The position numbers and the translations under genes are program-made. From Corinectria fuckeliana (Eukaryota > Ascomycota > Sordariomycetes > Hypocreales > Nectriaceae), in assembly GCA_019137255.1 (NCBI GenBank), contig WPDH01000060.1:186001-250000 (forward strand): DNA of 64,000 nucleotides, given 5' to 3'. Shown here in pieces: positions 33,210 through 44,833 of the stretch; within the stretch, counting starts at the first letter, position 1; the number at the start of each line of letters is the position of its first letter. The notes below the pieces were generated by a model. That model was not told where the DNA came from. It searched no databases and saw only the letters and a list, made by a program, of their open reading frames with translations.

Positions 33210-34975
33210 ATGAAGATTCCATATAACGTTCTTCATGTCCGTGGAGATGTTCTCTTCGCCGCCCGGGGAGGCAAGATTCACTCATTCAGCCTGGACGACG
33301 GGACTCATCTCTCGACATGGAAGCATGCGGATGTCGACAAAGTAGATGCCTTGGCCAAGATCATTACCGAAGGGGTCGCCAATAAGACCACAGTGAGCCC
33401 AGCGCCTGAGGCTGTCGAGGGAGGCGACGACGATGAGCCGCCAGCCAAGAGGCAGAGGGTTGAGGAGTCGAAGGACAACGTCAACAAACCTGCCGGCGAT
33501 GAAGGGGCGCAAGAGTCCAACACTGCAGAGGGCTCACAGGAAAAAAAGGATAAAGGGAAGTCACAACAGAAGGGAAAGAAGAACAAGAACAAACAAAACA
33601 GCCAGCCGCGCAAGGATACTCAAATCTCGAAGGCGCCAGACCGTCCCGTCATCACGCACTTGACAAGCACGGCTGACGGAGTGCACCTCTTGGCTATTAC
33701 CGGTCACGACAAGGCCATATTGGTTTTTGAGCACGACGGGAAGGGCCAACTCTCTCAACTCAGCCGACGGTAAGACCATGCCCTCTTTCTTGAGCAGCGC
33801 AATTCTTACTAACCTCTTATAGAACCATGCCCAAGCGCCCCAGTTCCGTCGCCATTGCTTCAGACTCTCAGATCATCTGCGCCGACAAGTTTGGCGACGT
33901 CTACGCGCTGCCTCTTATTGCGAGTTCTCCTTCTCCCTCCGCCTCTCAGTCGTCGACCCCTGCGCCGGTGGCACCCAAGCCCGCCGTGAAGCTAGAGGCA
34001 AACACCAAGACGGTGCACTCGCAGCGCAACCGTCGGGCTCTCGATAACCAGCAGCGCCAGATGGAGCTTGCCACGCGGTCAAAAGCCAACGCAGATGTCA
34101 AGTCTGAAGGCCCCGACTTTGAGCTCACCCTGTTGCTGGGACACGTCTCCATGCTAACGTCGCTCATTCTGGGCGAGAGCGACGGCCGAAGGTATATCTT
34201 GACCGCTGACCGAGATGAGCACATCAGAATTTCGAGATATATCCCGCAGGCGCACGTCATCGAGGGCTTCTGCTTCGGTCACAAGGAGTTTGTGAGTGCC
34301 ATGGCTATCCCTCCGTCGAGGGAGGAAGTGCTCATCTCAGGGGGCGGAGACGAAGATCTGTTTGTGTGGGACTGGAAGACAACCAAGCTTCTCTCGAAGA
34401 AGAACATTTTGTCACTCGCACAAGAGATCGCGCCTGAGCTCACCAAGGTTGCTGTCTGCGGCCTTCAGACCTTTGTCTATCCCACCGAGGCAGGCAACCT
34501 CATTTACGTTGTCGCAATTTGCGAAGAGTGAGAGAAACCTTTAACTTTGGGTTAGAAGATCGATGTATTAACACAATCCAGCATCCAAGCCATCTTTTCC
34601 TGGCAACTTGCCGAGGACAACACCCTCAACCACCCATCGATCATCCAGCTTCCCGGCAAGCCCCTGGACGTCACCTTCAAACCCGCCAAGGACGGCAAGC
34701 CGCCCAATATCATCACTGCCGTTGACGCTGGCGAGCAGGCCCACGTCAAGAGCCTCGCCATTTATTCTTTAATCATGACGGATGAGAAGTTGGCTGTTGA
34801 CACGACGGCTTTCGTGAACGATGGAGACCTGGAAGTAGAAGAACTGGACCTCCCGGAGCCGGTGGTGCGAGGGTTGCTGTACAACACAGAGAACCTACGC
34901 AAGCAGCTTACTGAACAGGGAGAACAGCAGGGTAGCGAACAGCTCGAGGCGCAGGAAATGCAGGCTGCCGAGTGA
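33210..34975 (+). CDS. trm82: tRNA (guanine-N7) methyltransferase non-catalytic subunit TRM82 (WD40)
   Basis: Exons 33210-33769, 33823-34527 and 34582-34975 (560+705+394 nt) give 552 residues; introns are 53 and 54 bp. Trm82 is the WD-repeat partner that stabilises catalytic Trm8 for m7G46 formation in tRNA. Motifs: N-terminal beta-propeller start (IPYNVLHVRGDVLFAARGGK), a Lys/Gln-rich insert (KKDKGKSQQKGKKNKNK), VITHLTSTADGVHLLAITGHDKAILVFEHD, KRPSSVAIASDSQIICADKF, LLLGHVSMLTSLIL, RYILTADRDEHIRISRYIPQ, and GGGDEDLFVWDWKTTKLL. The tail is Gln/Glu-rich. The ATG at 33210 is the first in frame and precedes the first blade directly. The 180-residue Ala/Ser/Lys inserts between blades are common in fungal orthologues. 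Confidence 0.92.
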
Positions 34976-35558
34976 TGATGCCATATATCCCTAAGGGTAG
35001 ACGTTCCCTCCTGGCTGCGTGTTCCCATATATGCTGCTGGATTGAGACTATCCCGAGTGAAAGCACGCATTCACCATATAATTCGGGCTACGCTCGGCGA
35101 CGTTGTGGTATAAAAGCAGTGTTTGGACGGCCGCAACAATCACAGAAAATTGCCATGTTCATGGTCTACGTCCGCAACTACCAAACTCATTGAATCGTCT
35201 ATGACCTCCAAACGCCTTCCACAGATCAAATGCTCCATCATCCCGAAACACGATCCGTCAGCTGCGTATATCCCCATCATCTTTCCTATCCGCTCTCCGC
35301 CCGCTCCTCCACGTTGATCATCACTGCGCTGAAGAGAAAGAATGTGTCCTTTCGTGTTTTTGGTATCGTCGAGAGGGCAATGATTAGGCGACGTCGGACA
35401 GACGGCTGCTCAGTATCAACACTCAACCGCTCCGTTATTCCCCACGCGGTTGATATATATTGCTCCTGAAGCTGGGGCACGCCAAGATTGTAACGCCGTC
35501 CCAGTGCCGGTATTGTTGGTGTACCCTATTGAGGGGTGTGTGCCCGTGTACTGGATGT
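34976..35558. other. Convergent 3' intergenic region (TRM82 / YDJ1)
   Basis: Between two stops on opposite strands. No exon or RNA gene recognised. Confidence 0.6.
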
Positions 35559-36996
35559 TTACTGCGAAGCGCACTGCACGCGCTCACCGCCGGGATGACC
35601 ATCCTCGTCTTCGTCGTCCATCATGCCGTCACCGTTGCCGAATACCTTGTTCTGGGTCTGGCCATCCAAATCCTCCAAGTCCGCGGGTTCGGTCATAGCC
35701 TCATCCGGGGGGATGTTCTGGAGAGAAGGGGAGGGGAGGATCTTCCGGAGGGACTCAAAGGCAGCTTCGTCGTCAGTCCAGTTCTTTTCCGGGAACTTGA
35801 CGTTGAACTGGATGTAAAGGTTTCCGGTATCGTGGTGTCGAGGAGCGGGCATACCCTGGCCTCGGACCATCTTGACAGCATCTGGAGGGGATATATTAGT
35901 TACTTAATCGCGGTGCAAAGCTAGGTGGTTGATGACGTACCTTGGGCAATAGCCTCGCCGGGAAGAATGTCAATGCTGAGCCATCGCTCGTCGAGATGCT
36001 CAATGAAGATGGTGCCGCCAGCAAGAGCAGTGACAAGCTCGATCTCGCAGTTGTAAAGAAGGTCATCCTCCTTACGGGTGAAGCGAGGGTGAGGCTTCTG
36101 CTCGATCTCAAAGACGACGTCTCCAGCCTGGACGCCAGGGGCCTGATCACCCTCACCACGGAACTCGACCTTGGTGCCGGTGCGGACACCCTTGTCGACG
36201 TGGACATGGAGGACCTTGCGGTCGACGACAGTCTTCTTGCCGCTGCACTGCTTGCAGCGATCCTTCTCCTTGATAATCTCGCCCTCTCCGTTGCAGTCAG
36301 GGCAAACGGTCTGGAATCGCTGGATCATGGGGCCCATCTGGCGCATCATGGTCTTCATACCATGGCCATCGCAGCCGGTACATCTCTTAACAGCACCCTC
36401 CTTGCCACCGAGACCCTCGCACTTGGGGCAGATAATGGACCGTTGCAAGGCCAGCTTGGAGATCTTGCCACGGTAGACATCCTCGAGGGAGACCTTGTGA
36501 GTGTGGTGAATGGTTCGGGCTTTGGGGGGGCCACGCTGGTTCATGCCACCAAACATGCCGCCAAGGCCGCCTCCGAAACCACCACCGCCGCCGCCGCCGA
36601 AGAACTGCGCGAACAAGTCCTCAGCGGCCATGCCACCACCACCGCCAGCGCCGCCCTCGAGGCCGGCCTCGCCATATTGGTCATAAATCTGTCGCTTCTG
36701 GGAATCGGAGAGAATTTCGTAGGCGTGGGAGACTTCCTTGAACTTCTCCTCGGCAGCGGGGTTGTGGGCATTCTTATCTGCAAGGAGTCAGGTGAAAGAT
36801 TCCGGATAAGACGACAAAGAACGATTTACCGGGATGGTACTTCAAAGCACCGACCTTGTAGGCCTTCTTCAATTCCTGCTCGGTGGCTGTCGGAGCAACC
36901 TAGAGACACACATATTAATACGAGACCTGTAGAGGAGTGGGAATAAGGTCGATAACGTACACCGAGAGTTTCGTAAAGCTTTGTTTCCTTGACCAT
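35559..36996 (-). CDS. ydj1: Type I Hsp40 co-chaperone (YDJ1/MAS5), farnesylated
   Basis: Exons 36996-36961, 36899-36830, 36777-35941 and 35881-35559 (36+70+837+323 nt) give 421 residues; introns are 61, 52 and 59 bp. The J domain starts MVKETKLYETLGVAPTA and has the Hsp70-stimulating HPD, completed across the second intron (YHP-DKNAHNPAAEEKF). Next comes a Gly/Phe-rich linker, then four zinc-binding CxxC units (CPKCEGLG, CTGCDGHG, CPDCNGEG, CKQCSGKK), the substrate-binding beta domains (RGEGDQAPGVQAGDVVF), and a C-terminus ending in CASQ, the same farnesylation box as yeast Ydj1. It acts with cytosolic Hsp70 at ER and mitochondrial surfaces and in protein import. The upstream 37.0-37.7 kb region is purine-rich; I did not find an unambiguous heat-shock element. 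Confidence 0.96.
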
Positions 36997-38973
36997 GGTT
37001 GCGGTTGGTTTGGGGGGGTTCTACTGTAAGGGGAGGGAGGAAGGAGGTGGTGACGCGAGGAGAGAAGGACTCTGGAGCAAAGTCCAATTAGTAAGAATCG
37101 AGGAAGGAAAGCAACGAGAGCGAAAAGCGATGCGAGCCTAGGATGACAGGGCTAGCTGCAGGCGCAGCGAGACGAGAGCAGGCAACGAGCGACAAAGGGG
37201 CGCAAAGACGACAAGAAGAAAGTCGCCTCGCAGAGGACTGTCGCGGAAAGGAGGGGCTTAAGGAGATGCGGAGGTTGTTTGTTCATACCTTGTCCACGGA
37301 AGCGTATCTCGAACTCGGACGGCGGGGCTGTGGGCAGGCTGCACGGGTTCTGTCTCTTTTTCTGACTAGATAAATCGGAGGGGTTGGAGACGATGACGAC
37401 GCCGACAAATAGGACCTTGGAAGTCGCAGCTGCGGAACAAGTCCAGAGGATATTGCAGGGGGAGGGGTTGAGGAATGCGGAGGAAAAGAGAGAGAAGTTG
37501 CTGCGACACGAAGAAGCAGGAGGCAGAGAGAAGCGGTTCTTGTTTAACAACGTCGGAGTCGAGATTAGGCGCTGGGGACTGAGCGGACGGGTTTTGAGAA
37601 GGGAGGCTGCAGGCAGGGTTGTCGGCCTGCGGAGCGTGCGCCTCATGGAATTGTGTGGAAGAATGTCGATGCTGTGGCGGTGCTGATAATGCACGACTTC
37701 CAGGGTTGCACCCCACTACAGCCCGTTCTGCGCCCCCCAGTATTTACAAGTAGGTGCCTCTTTCTACCGAGGCCCGCCTGCCGGGGCCTGCCGGGGCCTC
37801 CCTCCACTGGCACTTAGCGGCTCCCAGCTCAGCACTGCGTCAATGTGCCTATTTACCGGGTCGCGCATCAAATCAATCATCATTACCAAGCAGCAAAAGA
37901 CCGGCAAGCATGGAGGCAGATGCAGATGCAAAAGACCAAGTGTCAGCATAAGCAAGAGTGCATTTTCTTCATTTACCCCTCCTTTCTTTGTGCTCTCATT
38001 CACTCATTCCCCCCACCCTCAACGCTCTCGGGTCAAAGAAAACGACAAGGCTGCTGCACGAGGTAGATCACTAACACGAAGGGTACCCTGGCGCCGCCCC
38101 AGAAAGGTGCTAGCGCCCAAGTACCGCCGTAAATCGAGAAACTCGCTTTTTTCTTCTTTCCAGCCGCAGCGTTTGAAGGTCCGATGGCCGGGCTCCACTC
38201 TCGTGTTATCCCTTAGGTGCCTCTTTCACGTTCCTCCTCCAGACTGTAAACACAGGCGGATCCAGCCTAGGCGAGCTTACATCACTGCATGGCATGCGCC
38301 TATACGCTTGACATAACAAGAAACTCATGGCAGATTATATCTACGGTCGCAGTCGCCTCTCCGGTTAGTTTGGGCTGGTTGATGGCAATAGGTTGTAGGG
38401 CAATCGGAGAAGAAGAACCCTCCTTCGTACTCTAAGATACTGTGAATATGGCAGCGCACGGGCTATTGGCCGAGTTGCTCAGCAAATCGCTCGTGCATTT
38501 TGGCCGTATCTCAGTCTCAATAGGAGAATCCTTTGGAGCATCTAGGGCTCGTTTGGTAGCCCCGACGTGGCCAGGATAACCATAACCCGGTATCTTCATA
38601 TCCAGCCTTCATTGCTTTGACGTAGAACTGGCCACCTGCCATTACTATGTACTATGTACTACGTATGTACGTGAAGGCTTGCCCCAGACCAGGTGGGGCA
38701 TCGCAATCTGCTGTCACGCGCTTGAGACGTCAGAACTACTATGTATCTCGGTCTTATCCCACTCAGGACGATGCAAACAGTCAAAAGACTCTTCTCCTGT
38801 TCGACTGAAGGGGTATGCAGACGAAACCCACAATATGCGCATAGGCGACTCACTTGAAGAAATGTCCGATGTGTCATCCACCAGCAAACATTTTGCAGTA
38901 CATTTGCTGAAGTCCGAATGATAATTACCAAACAACTTGTGGCCGTGCACAGCGGGTGACTGCGCAGACACGA
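36997..38973. other. Upstream region of YDJ1 and gene-free stretch
   Basis: No recognisable gene. Purine-rich YDJ1 promoter region to about 37.7 kb, then mixed sequence with a TACTATGTACTATGTACTACGTATGTACGT-like run split over 38644-38672. Confidence 0.55.
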
Positions 38974-39080
38974 TACTGCACATCGCTTGTAATACCGTAC
39001 ATTACGTGCAATCGCATATCGCATGCAGTGCTGCACATCGCGTGCAGTGCACATAGTTTGAAATGCTGCACATAGCTTCT
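38974..39080. repeat. Degenerate tandem repeat, unit about 18-19 nt around CTGCACAT
   Basis: Phrases built on CTGCACATCGC or CTGCACATAGC occur at about 38977, 39031 and 39066, with degraded copies between (GTGCAATCGC, GTGCACATAG). Unit boundaries are blurred by substitutions. Confidence 0.5.
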
Positions 39081-39195
39081 TATCAACATGCTGTTCACTT
39101 TTAATAACTCTCGAACGATTAAGTCTGCACATGGTTTCGCCCTATATAATAGTCCTGACAACTACCTATGAGCATATACCGCCTCCACGCGCTAG

Positions 39196-39540
39196 CTACC
39201 TTGCCGACAACAGGAGTCGGGGGATGGAGTCGTCGCGGCGATACAAGGGCGTTGTGGATGCCAGACGAGCCCGCAGAACCGACTGGTTCTCGCGGTCAAT
39301 CAAACCAAATTCGACCTCAGCGCGTAGAGCTTGAATCTGGGTGGAAGCAACTGCTTCCTGGTACGTGAATAAATGCATGTTACCGCCCCGAACGCGAATG
39401 CCCGTAGGGTTCTTAGCGAACTCGATGAGGTTTCGCTACGTAGTAGCAACAGTATGGACAGCACAAATAATACGCCAGCGGCTAACAGAAGAAACACTCT
39501 TCTCCTCGTCGTTCTAGTCGCGGTAAGAAAGGTAGTAGAG
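39196..39540 (-). pseudogene. Coding-like remnant with two in-frame TAG codons
   Basis: On the minus strand one frame reads smoothly as protein over about 110 codons: SVSSVSRWRIICAVHTVATT, stop, RNLIEFAKNPTGIRVRGGN, then MHLFTYQEAVASTQIQALR, and on to a stop at 39196. Two TAG codons (near 39420 and 39517) interrupt it, each one C-to-T change from CAG. It abuts the AT-rich island on its 5' side, so the rest of the gene may be lost there. I do not recognise the family; a mobile-element ORF or a host gene fragment are both possible. Confidence 0.5.
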
Positions 39541-40440
39541 GAAGTTCTAGTACTATCATGCTATAAGGACTAACTCAGTGGGAATCTATTATTATAAAAT
39601 TAGTATAGGTGCTTATAGCTTGCTAAGCACTTATAATATATACCTGGCTATATTACTTATTTAAGGCTTTATAGATAGTATAGCAGGAAATAAGAGAACT
39701 ATAAGTATAAGAATATAAGAAAGAATAGTATTTCTGTTAAATATAATAGAAGTAGGAAATACTACTAGGAGGTATTTTAGAAAACTTCTTATCTAAGAAA
39801 GAGAAATTAACTTTAGCCTAAGTGTAAAACTCCTCTAATATTATAGCTATAACTCTAAGGATTAATATTAGCATATAAGAGCTAAACACTTAGCAAGTAA
39901 GCAAAAATAATATTAAGAGGGTAAGAACTAATTAAAAGGAAAAATATAAAGTTAAGAGAAAAAACTAATATATTAACTATAGATAAGAGAGTTTTAAAAA
40001 AGGTTATAAGAAAGAGGGAATCTTAAACTTAAAGTAAATAAAAACCTAAAGTAAATATTTAAGGTGTAAAATAAGTAAGCTCTTATATAATAGCCTAATA
40101 ACCACTTATATAACACTTAGATTATAATAAACCTAATAATAGGCTATATTATTTCTACGCGGTTAGTAAACTACTATACATATAGGAAAATAATAAACTT
40201 CCTATTATAAAGAATAATACCTTAGGATAAGGCTTAGAGGGGGAGAGAGTAATTATAATAGTTAGTGCTAATACTATTAACACCTAATATAAGCCTTTAG
40301 GGCTTAACCCTAAGGCTCGCCTAAATAGTAGGCTAGCAGCCCCTTTAAGAACACTAGACGAGCACTCGCTGAATGCTCGTCAAGTGGAAGCTTTATAATA
40401 TACTGATACCTACCTTTATGATCTCTATGTTGCACCCTGG
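39541..40440. repeat. AT-rich, TpA-rich island, probable RIP-mutated mobile-element relic
   Basis: The sequence changes abruptly from mixed composition to long runs of TATA, TTAAG and AATATAAG with few CpA and CpG steps and no open frame. This is the signature expected when repeat-induced point mutation turns CpA into TpA on both strands of a duplicated sequence. No terminal repeats or target-site duplication could be recognised. An imperfect inverted pair GCCTTTAGGG / CCCTAAGGC lies at about 40293-40316. Confidence 0.72.
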
Positions 40441-40634
40441 TGAGACCAACCCTTATAATCCTTCCACTTACCTACTTAGTACTTAATTCATCAAGAGACT
40501 GAGAGAGTTTCCGGCCTCGCAGCGGGAAAATTTTAGGCCGAATACGTGTCAGGGCCAAACTTCATAGGTAACCCAAGGGGGGGGAATTACATATGCGAGA
40601 AGGCTAATCGTTGACGCACCAGACTACCTCCAGC

Positions 40635-41867
40635 ATGGTTACAGTGGAGGGAGCGTCAGCAGCCCAAATATCAACCATTCTCTTAGCCCGACCCAAGGCC
40701 CAAGAAAAGCCAGTCGCAAGACAACCGTGGGCTCATCTTCTTGCTGGCGCGTAAGTCTGTCTAATTGTCGCCGTCTCTCCGTTTGACGTCTTGATTCCAA
40801 GTGTTGACCTTACCACAGATCAGGAGGTCTGGTTACTGCTATTCTCACATCTCCACTCGATGTTCTTCGAACAAGACTCCAGTCCGATTTCTACTAAACC
40901 ACGAGCCGTTCCGCTTAAGTGCTTCACCTTCACCCGGCGACACGACCTACACCCAGCCGCCTTCTTTGGTCGTCCTTTTCTCACGTTCGCGAAACACTCC
41001 AAATCGTCCACTCAATACATTATACTGAAGGCTGGCGTGGCTTATTTCGTGGCTTGGGACCTAGTCTTGCGGGCGTCGTTCCTGCCACCGCTATCAAGTT
41101 CTATGTGTATAGCAATTGCAAGCATCTTAGTGCACGACTGTTTAACCGCACCGAGGATGATACCGTGATGCATGCGTAAGCTGCTGTTGCAGCTGGGATC
41201 GCAACGGCGACTCTAACCAACCTAATCTGGCTTGTCAAGACAAGACTGCAACTCGACAAAGCAAGGACGCAAGCGGATGGCATCGCTGCCCGACAATACA
41301 GGAACAGCCTTGACTGCCTTCGTCAGGTAGTCCAGACGGAAAGGATTCGCGGATTGTACCGGGGCTTGAGCGCGAACTATCTGGGCACTGTCGAGACGGC
41401 CATGCATCTTGTCATGTACGAGCGGCTAAAAGTCATGATTAGATACGGATTGGGAGGAAACAATGCGTCATTGGGAGAGCTTGAAACTTGGATAAGCACT
41501 AGTGGAGCTACCGGATCGACAAAACTAGCCGCAGTACTGATCACATATCCCCATGAGGTGCGTGGCTTCCAGTTTATTTCTGCTGAAGCTAACAGTACGA
41601 TAGGTTGTGAGAACTCGATTACGCCAAGCCCCGCTAGAGAACGGCAGCACGAGATACAGAGGTCTTGTTCACTGCTTTCAATCAGTTTGGAGATCTGAGG
41701 GAGTCAGTGGTTTGTACGGGGGCCTCACACCCCATCTTTTCCGCTCAATCCCTTCAGCCATTATCACTCTCGGCGTGTACGAATTTGTCTTGAGACTTTG
41801 TGCGTCACGAAGTTTCATGAATGGATCAAAGGCACGGGCAAACCCACTCACCCTCGATATTCCTTAG
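40635..41867 (+). pseudogene. RIM2-type mitochondrial (pyrimidine nucleotide) carrier, disabled by three TAA codons
   Basis: Exons 40635-40750, 40819-41557 and 41604-41867 with normal splice sites restore one frame from ATG to stop. Family features: GASGGLVTAILTSPLDVLRT (first Px[DE] signature), IWLVKTRLQLDKA in the second repeat, TYPHEVVRTRLRQAP in the third, and RGLSANYLG and YGGLTPHLFRSIPSA. RIM2 proteins exchange pyrimidine nucleotides across the inner mitochondrial membrane. Three in-frame TAA codons at 40895, 40916 and 41177 fall where family members commonly have Gln or a similar residue; each is one C-to-T step from CAA. The second signature Pro is Leu (NLIW for NPIW), also a C-to-T change. 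No canonical intron removes the stops. It lies beside the AT-rich island, so RIP leakage or RIP of a duplicated copy is likely. A functional RIM2 is presumably elsewhere. Confidence 0.82.
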
Positions 41868-43033
41868 AAACACCCACACAACACCCGGTTGGCTTCCGGA
41901 CGGCACAAGAAACTTCCCCACTTGTACACTATTACCATCATAGCTATGGAAATTGACGAGAACAGCGATAATGCTAGTTATGGTCACTCGATAACGAACC
42001 AGGATGGACTTTAGGCCTGACTTATCGGGTACATCTGATCAAGCTTCAGCACAGGATTAGGTCTGTTTACACCGCTAATGCTGATGCGGTGAAATATGGA
42101 GAGGTTATTTGTCCTAATGTGTTTAAACGTATGCCTACTGTGCAGTGCTATACAGTACCTAAGTTGATGTTGCGTAGCCACCATTTTTATCGAACTCGCT
42201 CCGTCTTAACAGATCTTCCTTGCATAAGGGATCCGTGGGGTTTTCCAGGCCCCTATTCCAAGTCTCCTATCTAACTCACCCTACAGGAACACCAGGCCAT
42301 AAATAAAAAGGCAGTCAGTGGCAATTCCAGATTTCCAGCTGCGATAAAAGTGAATGCGCACTCCGCTTACATGATAAACGTAGCACTTTCAAACCGGCTG
42401 CATGATCGAACGCGTTTGTAACAGCGACTACTCTTGGAGCATGCCTCTCTGTTCCCATCAGGTCTCGAGTTGACATGTTCTTACATCGGATTTTCGGGGT
42501 CCGGCTGCATAAATGTGTCCTCTGTTTGTGATTGGGGACTGTCTAGATCACTTCAATTGTGTACTTCGTACGAAGTTAATTAGTAGTCCCGGGCCTACAG
42601 CGGATTGATGTCAGCTTCCCCCAAGCAAACAATGACAAACGTCCGACCTGTAGCTTGCTCTTGGTTTTCTTTGGGACCATGCAAGGCAAAGTTACTATTC
42701 GCAAGGAACAAGCCCTGCAGGTCCCATGAAAGTAAGAACCCCTCACCTAAAGGCAATCTTTTCATTGTCCTCAATTTCCCCGGTAACACCCCTTAGCTAA
42801 TAAATGTACCAGTCGTGCCGATTTTGACGTCACTGGCTACCCAGCTGCTCCGGACCCCTCCCGCTCGGATCCCGGGAATTTCTGACCTTCTTTCACGAAG
42901 CTGCCACCGATCGTTATCGCTAACGATACTCACGCTGCCGCTCTCAAAACAGATTCGATCCCGTTCAGGGCCGTGACATCAATGCACTGTATCTGTATCT
43001 ATTTCTATCCTTCACTCAGACAGCGCCGCCGCC
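41868..43033. other. Gene-free region between carrier pseudogene and bZIP gene
   Basis: No recognisable coding exon. Composition returns from decayed on the left to normal promoter-like C/T-rich sequence near 43000. Confidence 0.55.
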
Positions 43034-44461
43034 ATGGACAAACCATCCAAGAAGCCAGCCCCCAGGCGCATGACCGACGCCCGCCGTGAACAGAACAGGG
43101 CGGCTAGCCGTAACTACCGTACGCCTCCATGACCCTTCGCATCTCGTGCCCGGCGTAGGTCGGTTGCTGACGGCATCCTTGCCAGGCGAGAAACAGAGGC
43201 AGAAGCTGGCGCTGCTGAATCAACTCCTGGATCCCGATGCCGTTGGCGCCGGCTCTAGCCATGAAGGCGGCAATGCCAACCCTAGCGCTTCTGCAGTTGG
43301 GAACGACGTAGGCCTAACTCACGCGGGACAGAAAGCTGTCGAGCAATCTACAATAACTCACATCAACTCTGTCCTCCCCATTGCGGCCCCTTCAACTTCA
43401 ACCGCCGCCTCCAATGGCACGCTTGGTCGCTTGGCCATCCACAAGAGCCCATCGCAAATGCTGCTACTTTCACCATCTGACGCGATGGGCCCTACGGCAG
43501 ACCCTCACCCTCACCCTCCCCAAAGTACAGTTGAGCTAACTTCATCAACCGACAAGGACGAAGCCTTCTCCAAAGTCCTACAAGGAGTAGGCAATCTCTC
43601 CCTCACCCAAAAGCAACATCTCATCCGACTCCTCCAGCAACAAACCCAAGACACATCCAACTCCCCGCCACCGTTCTCCTCTTCCTTCACACCTCATCCC
43701 CAACATCTACCCAGAAACGACGCCACGCTCCTCTCCCAGCCTAGCCACGCCCTCACATCTACAAGGCTCCAGCTCGAGGCTTTGCAATTCTCTCTAGCCC
43801 TCAGTCTCACTGCCGCCGCCGGCCCCTCCTCGGCCCCCAGTCAGTACGTCACGAAAACCGGCCTCTTCAGCGCCCTCTTCGCCAACTGCTACGCCCTCGG
43901 CATGGGCGACATCGAGCCCCTCCTCGGAGACGAGGGCTGGAGCGTCTTTGGCCTCGGGCCCGAGATTGGCTACCACCCGTCCCAGCTCTCCGTCGTCAGG
44001 GCAAAGTTTCGCAACTTGACGCCAGACCTGCGTCCCTGTGATTTGCAGCTTACAATTGCCCACCATCCGTACATTGTGCGCTTCCTCATGTCATCTGCCG
44101 CCTACAAGCATCTCCAGCCACAATGCTAACAAACTACCAGGACGTCCTTCCTTTCAAATCGTTCCGTGAAAACATTCTCAAAGCCCTCGATCACGACCCG
44201 CCTCTCATTGACGAAGATGTGCTCTGCCATGACGTCCTCGCTGGCATGGTCTGCTGGGGCTCTCAACACAACAAGCTCGGCATGGGCGTCGCTGTACCTT
44301 GGGATGTCCGCTGCTGGGAGCCAAGTATCTGGTTCCTTCATAAGTACCATCGTCTTGTTGGGGAGTGGGACGATGAGATGTGGAAGGGCGCTCGACGGTG
44401 GCATTCTATGCGTGGCGAGCGCATCCAGACGGCGGCCCCTCCAGTGGCCGGGTCTTCGTAG
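43034..44461 (+). CDS. bZIP transcription factor with DUF3425 C-terminal domain
   Basis: Exons 43034-43118, 43186-44075 and 44141-44461 (85+890+321 nt) give 431 residues; introns are 67 and 65 bp. The basic region RREQNRAASRNYREKQRQKL is completed across the first junction and has the N-x7-R core of bZIP DNA-binding helices. Only a short zipper-like segment follows (LALLNQLLD). A long Ser/Thr/Pro-rich middle leads to the DUF3425 domain, which crosses the second junction (IAHHPYIDVLPFKSFRENIL, then LIDEDVLCHDVLAGM). These factors are common in Pezizomycotina and often govern secondary metabolism or stress genes; the target here is unknown. If the second intron is retained, translation stops at 44127-44129 and the C-terminal third of DUF3425 is lost. 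Confidence 0.88.
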
Positions 44462-44833
44462 CTGACTTTCACTTTACGGCAATAGAAACAAGAGACATCG
44501 TATGAACATGTTCATGTCATGTACTATTACAAAGGTCCTATCGAAGCAAAACAAAGCTTGAAGGGTAACAATAAAAAAAGGGGTATGGTATCACTAAAAA
44601 TGCTCAGCCCAACGAATGCCTGAGAACATGGCCGACCCAAAGGCGGCAAGACTAATAAACAAGACAAGAAGAGATACGCATGGGCGAAATTCATCACGCC
44701 CGTTTACACCAAGCATAGTCAAGCGTCTCCCCCACCGGGCTTTTCCGCAAGGATCGTGTCATGATGCCCATCTCTCTCCCAGCCAAAGGGAGATTGTCCA
44801 TTAAAGTAGGAATGGGGATATATACCCGTCAGT
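44462..44833. other. Convergent 3' intergenic region (bZIP / CAP-Gly)
   Basis: Between two convergent stops. No feature recognised. Confidence 0.6.

Noticed and set aside
40290..40320. TTAGGG and CCCTAA units
   Set aside because: Single copies inside the AT-rich island; no tandem telomeric array.
41175..41195. Very short GTAAGC..TTGCAG intron that would remove the third stop of the carrier gene
   Set aside because: It would be 17 nt, too short for a fungal intron, and it shifts the frame out of the carrier sequence.
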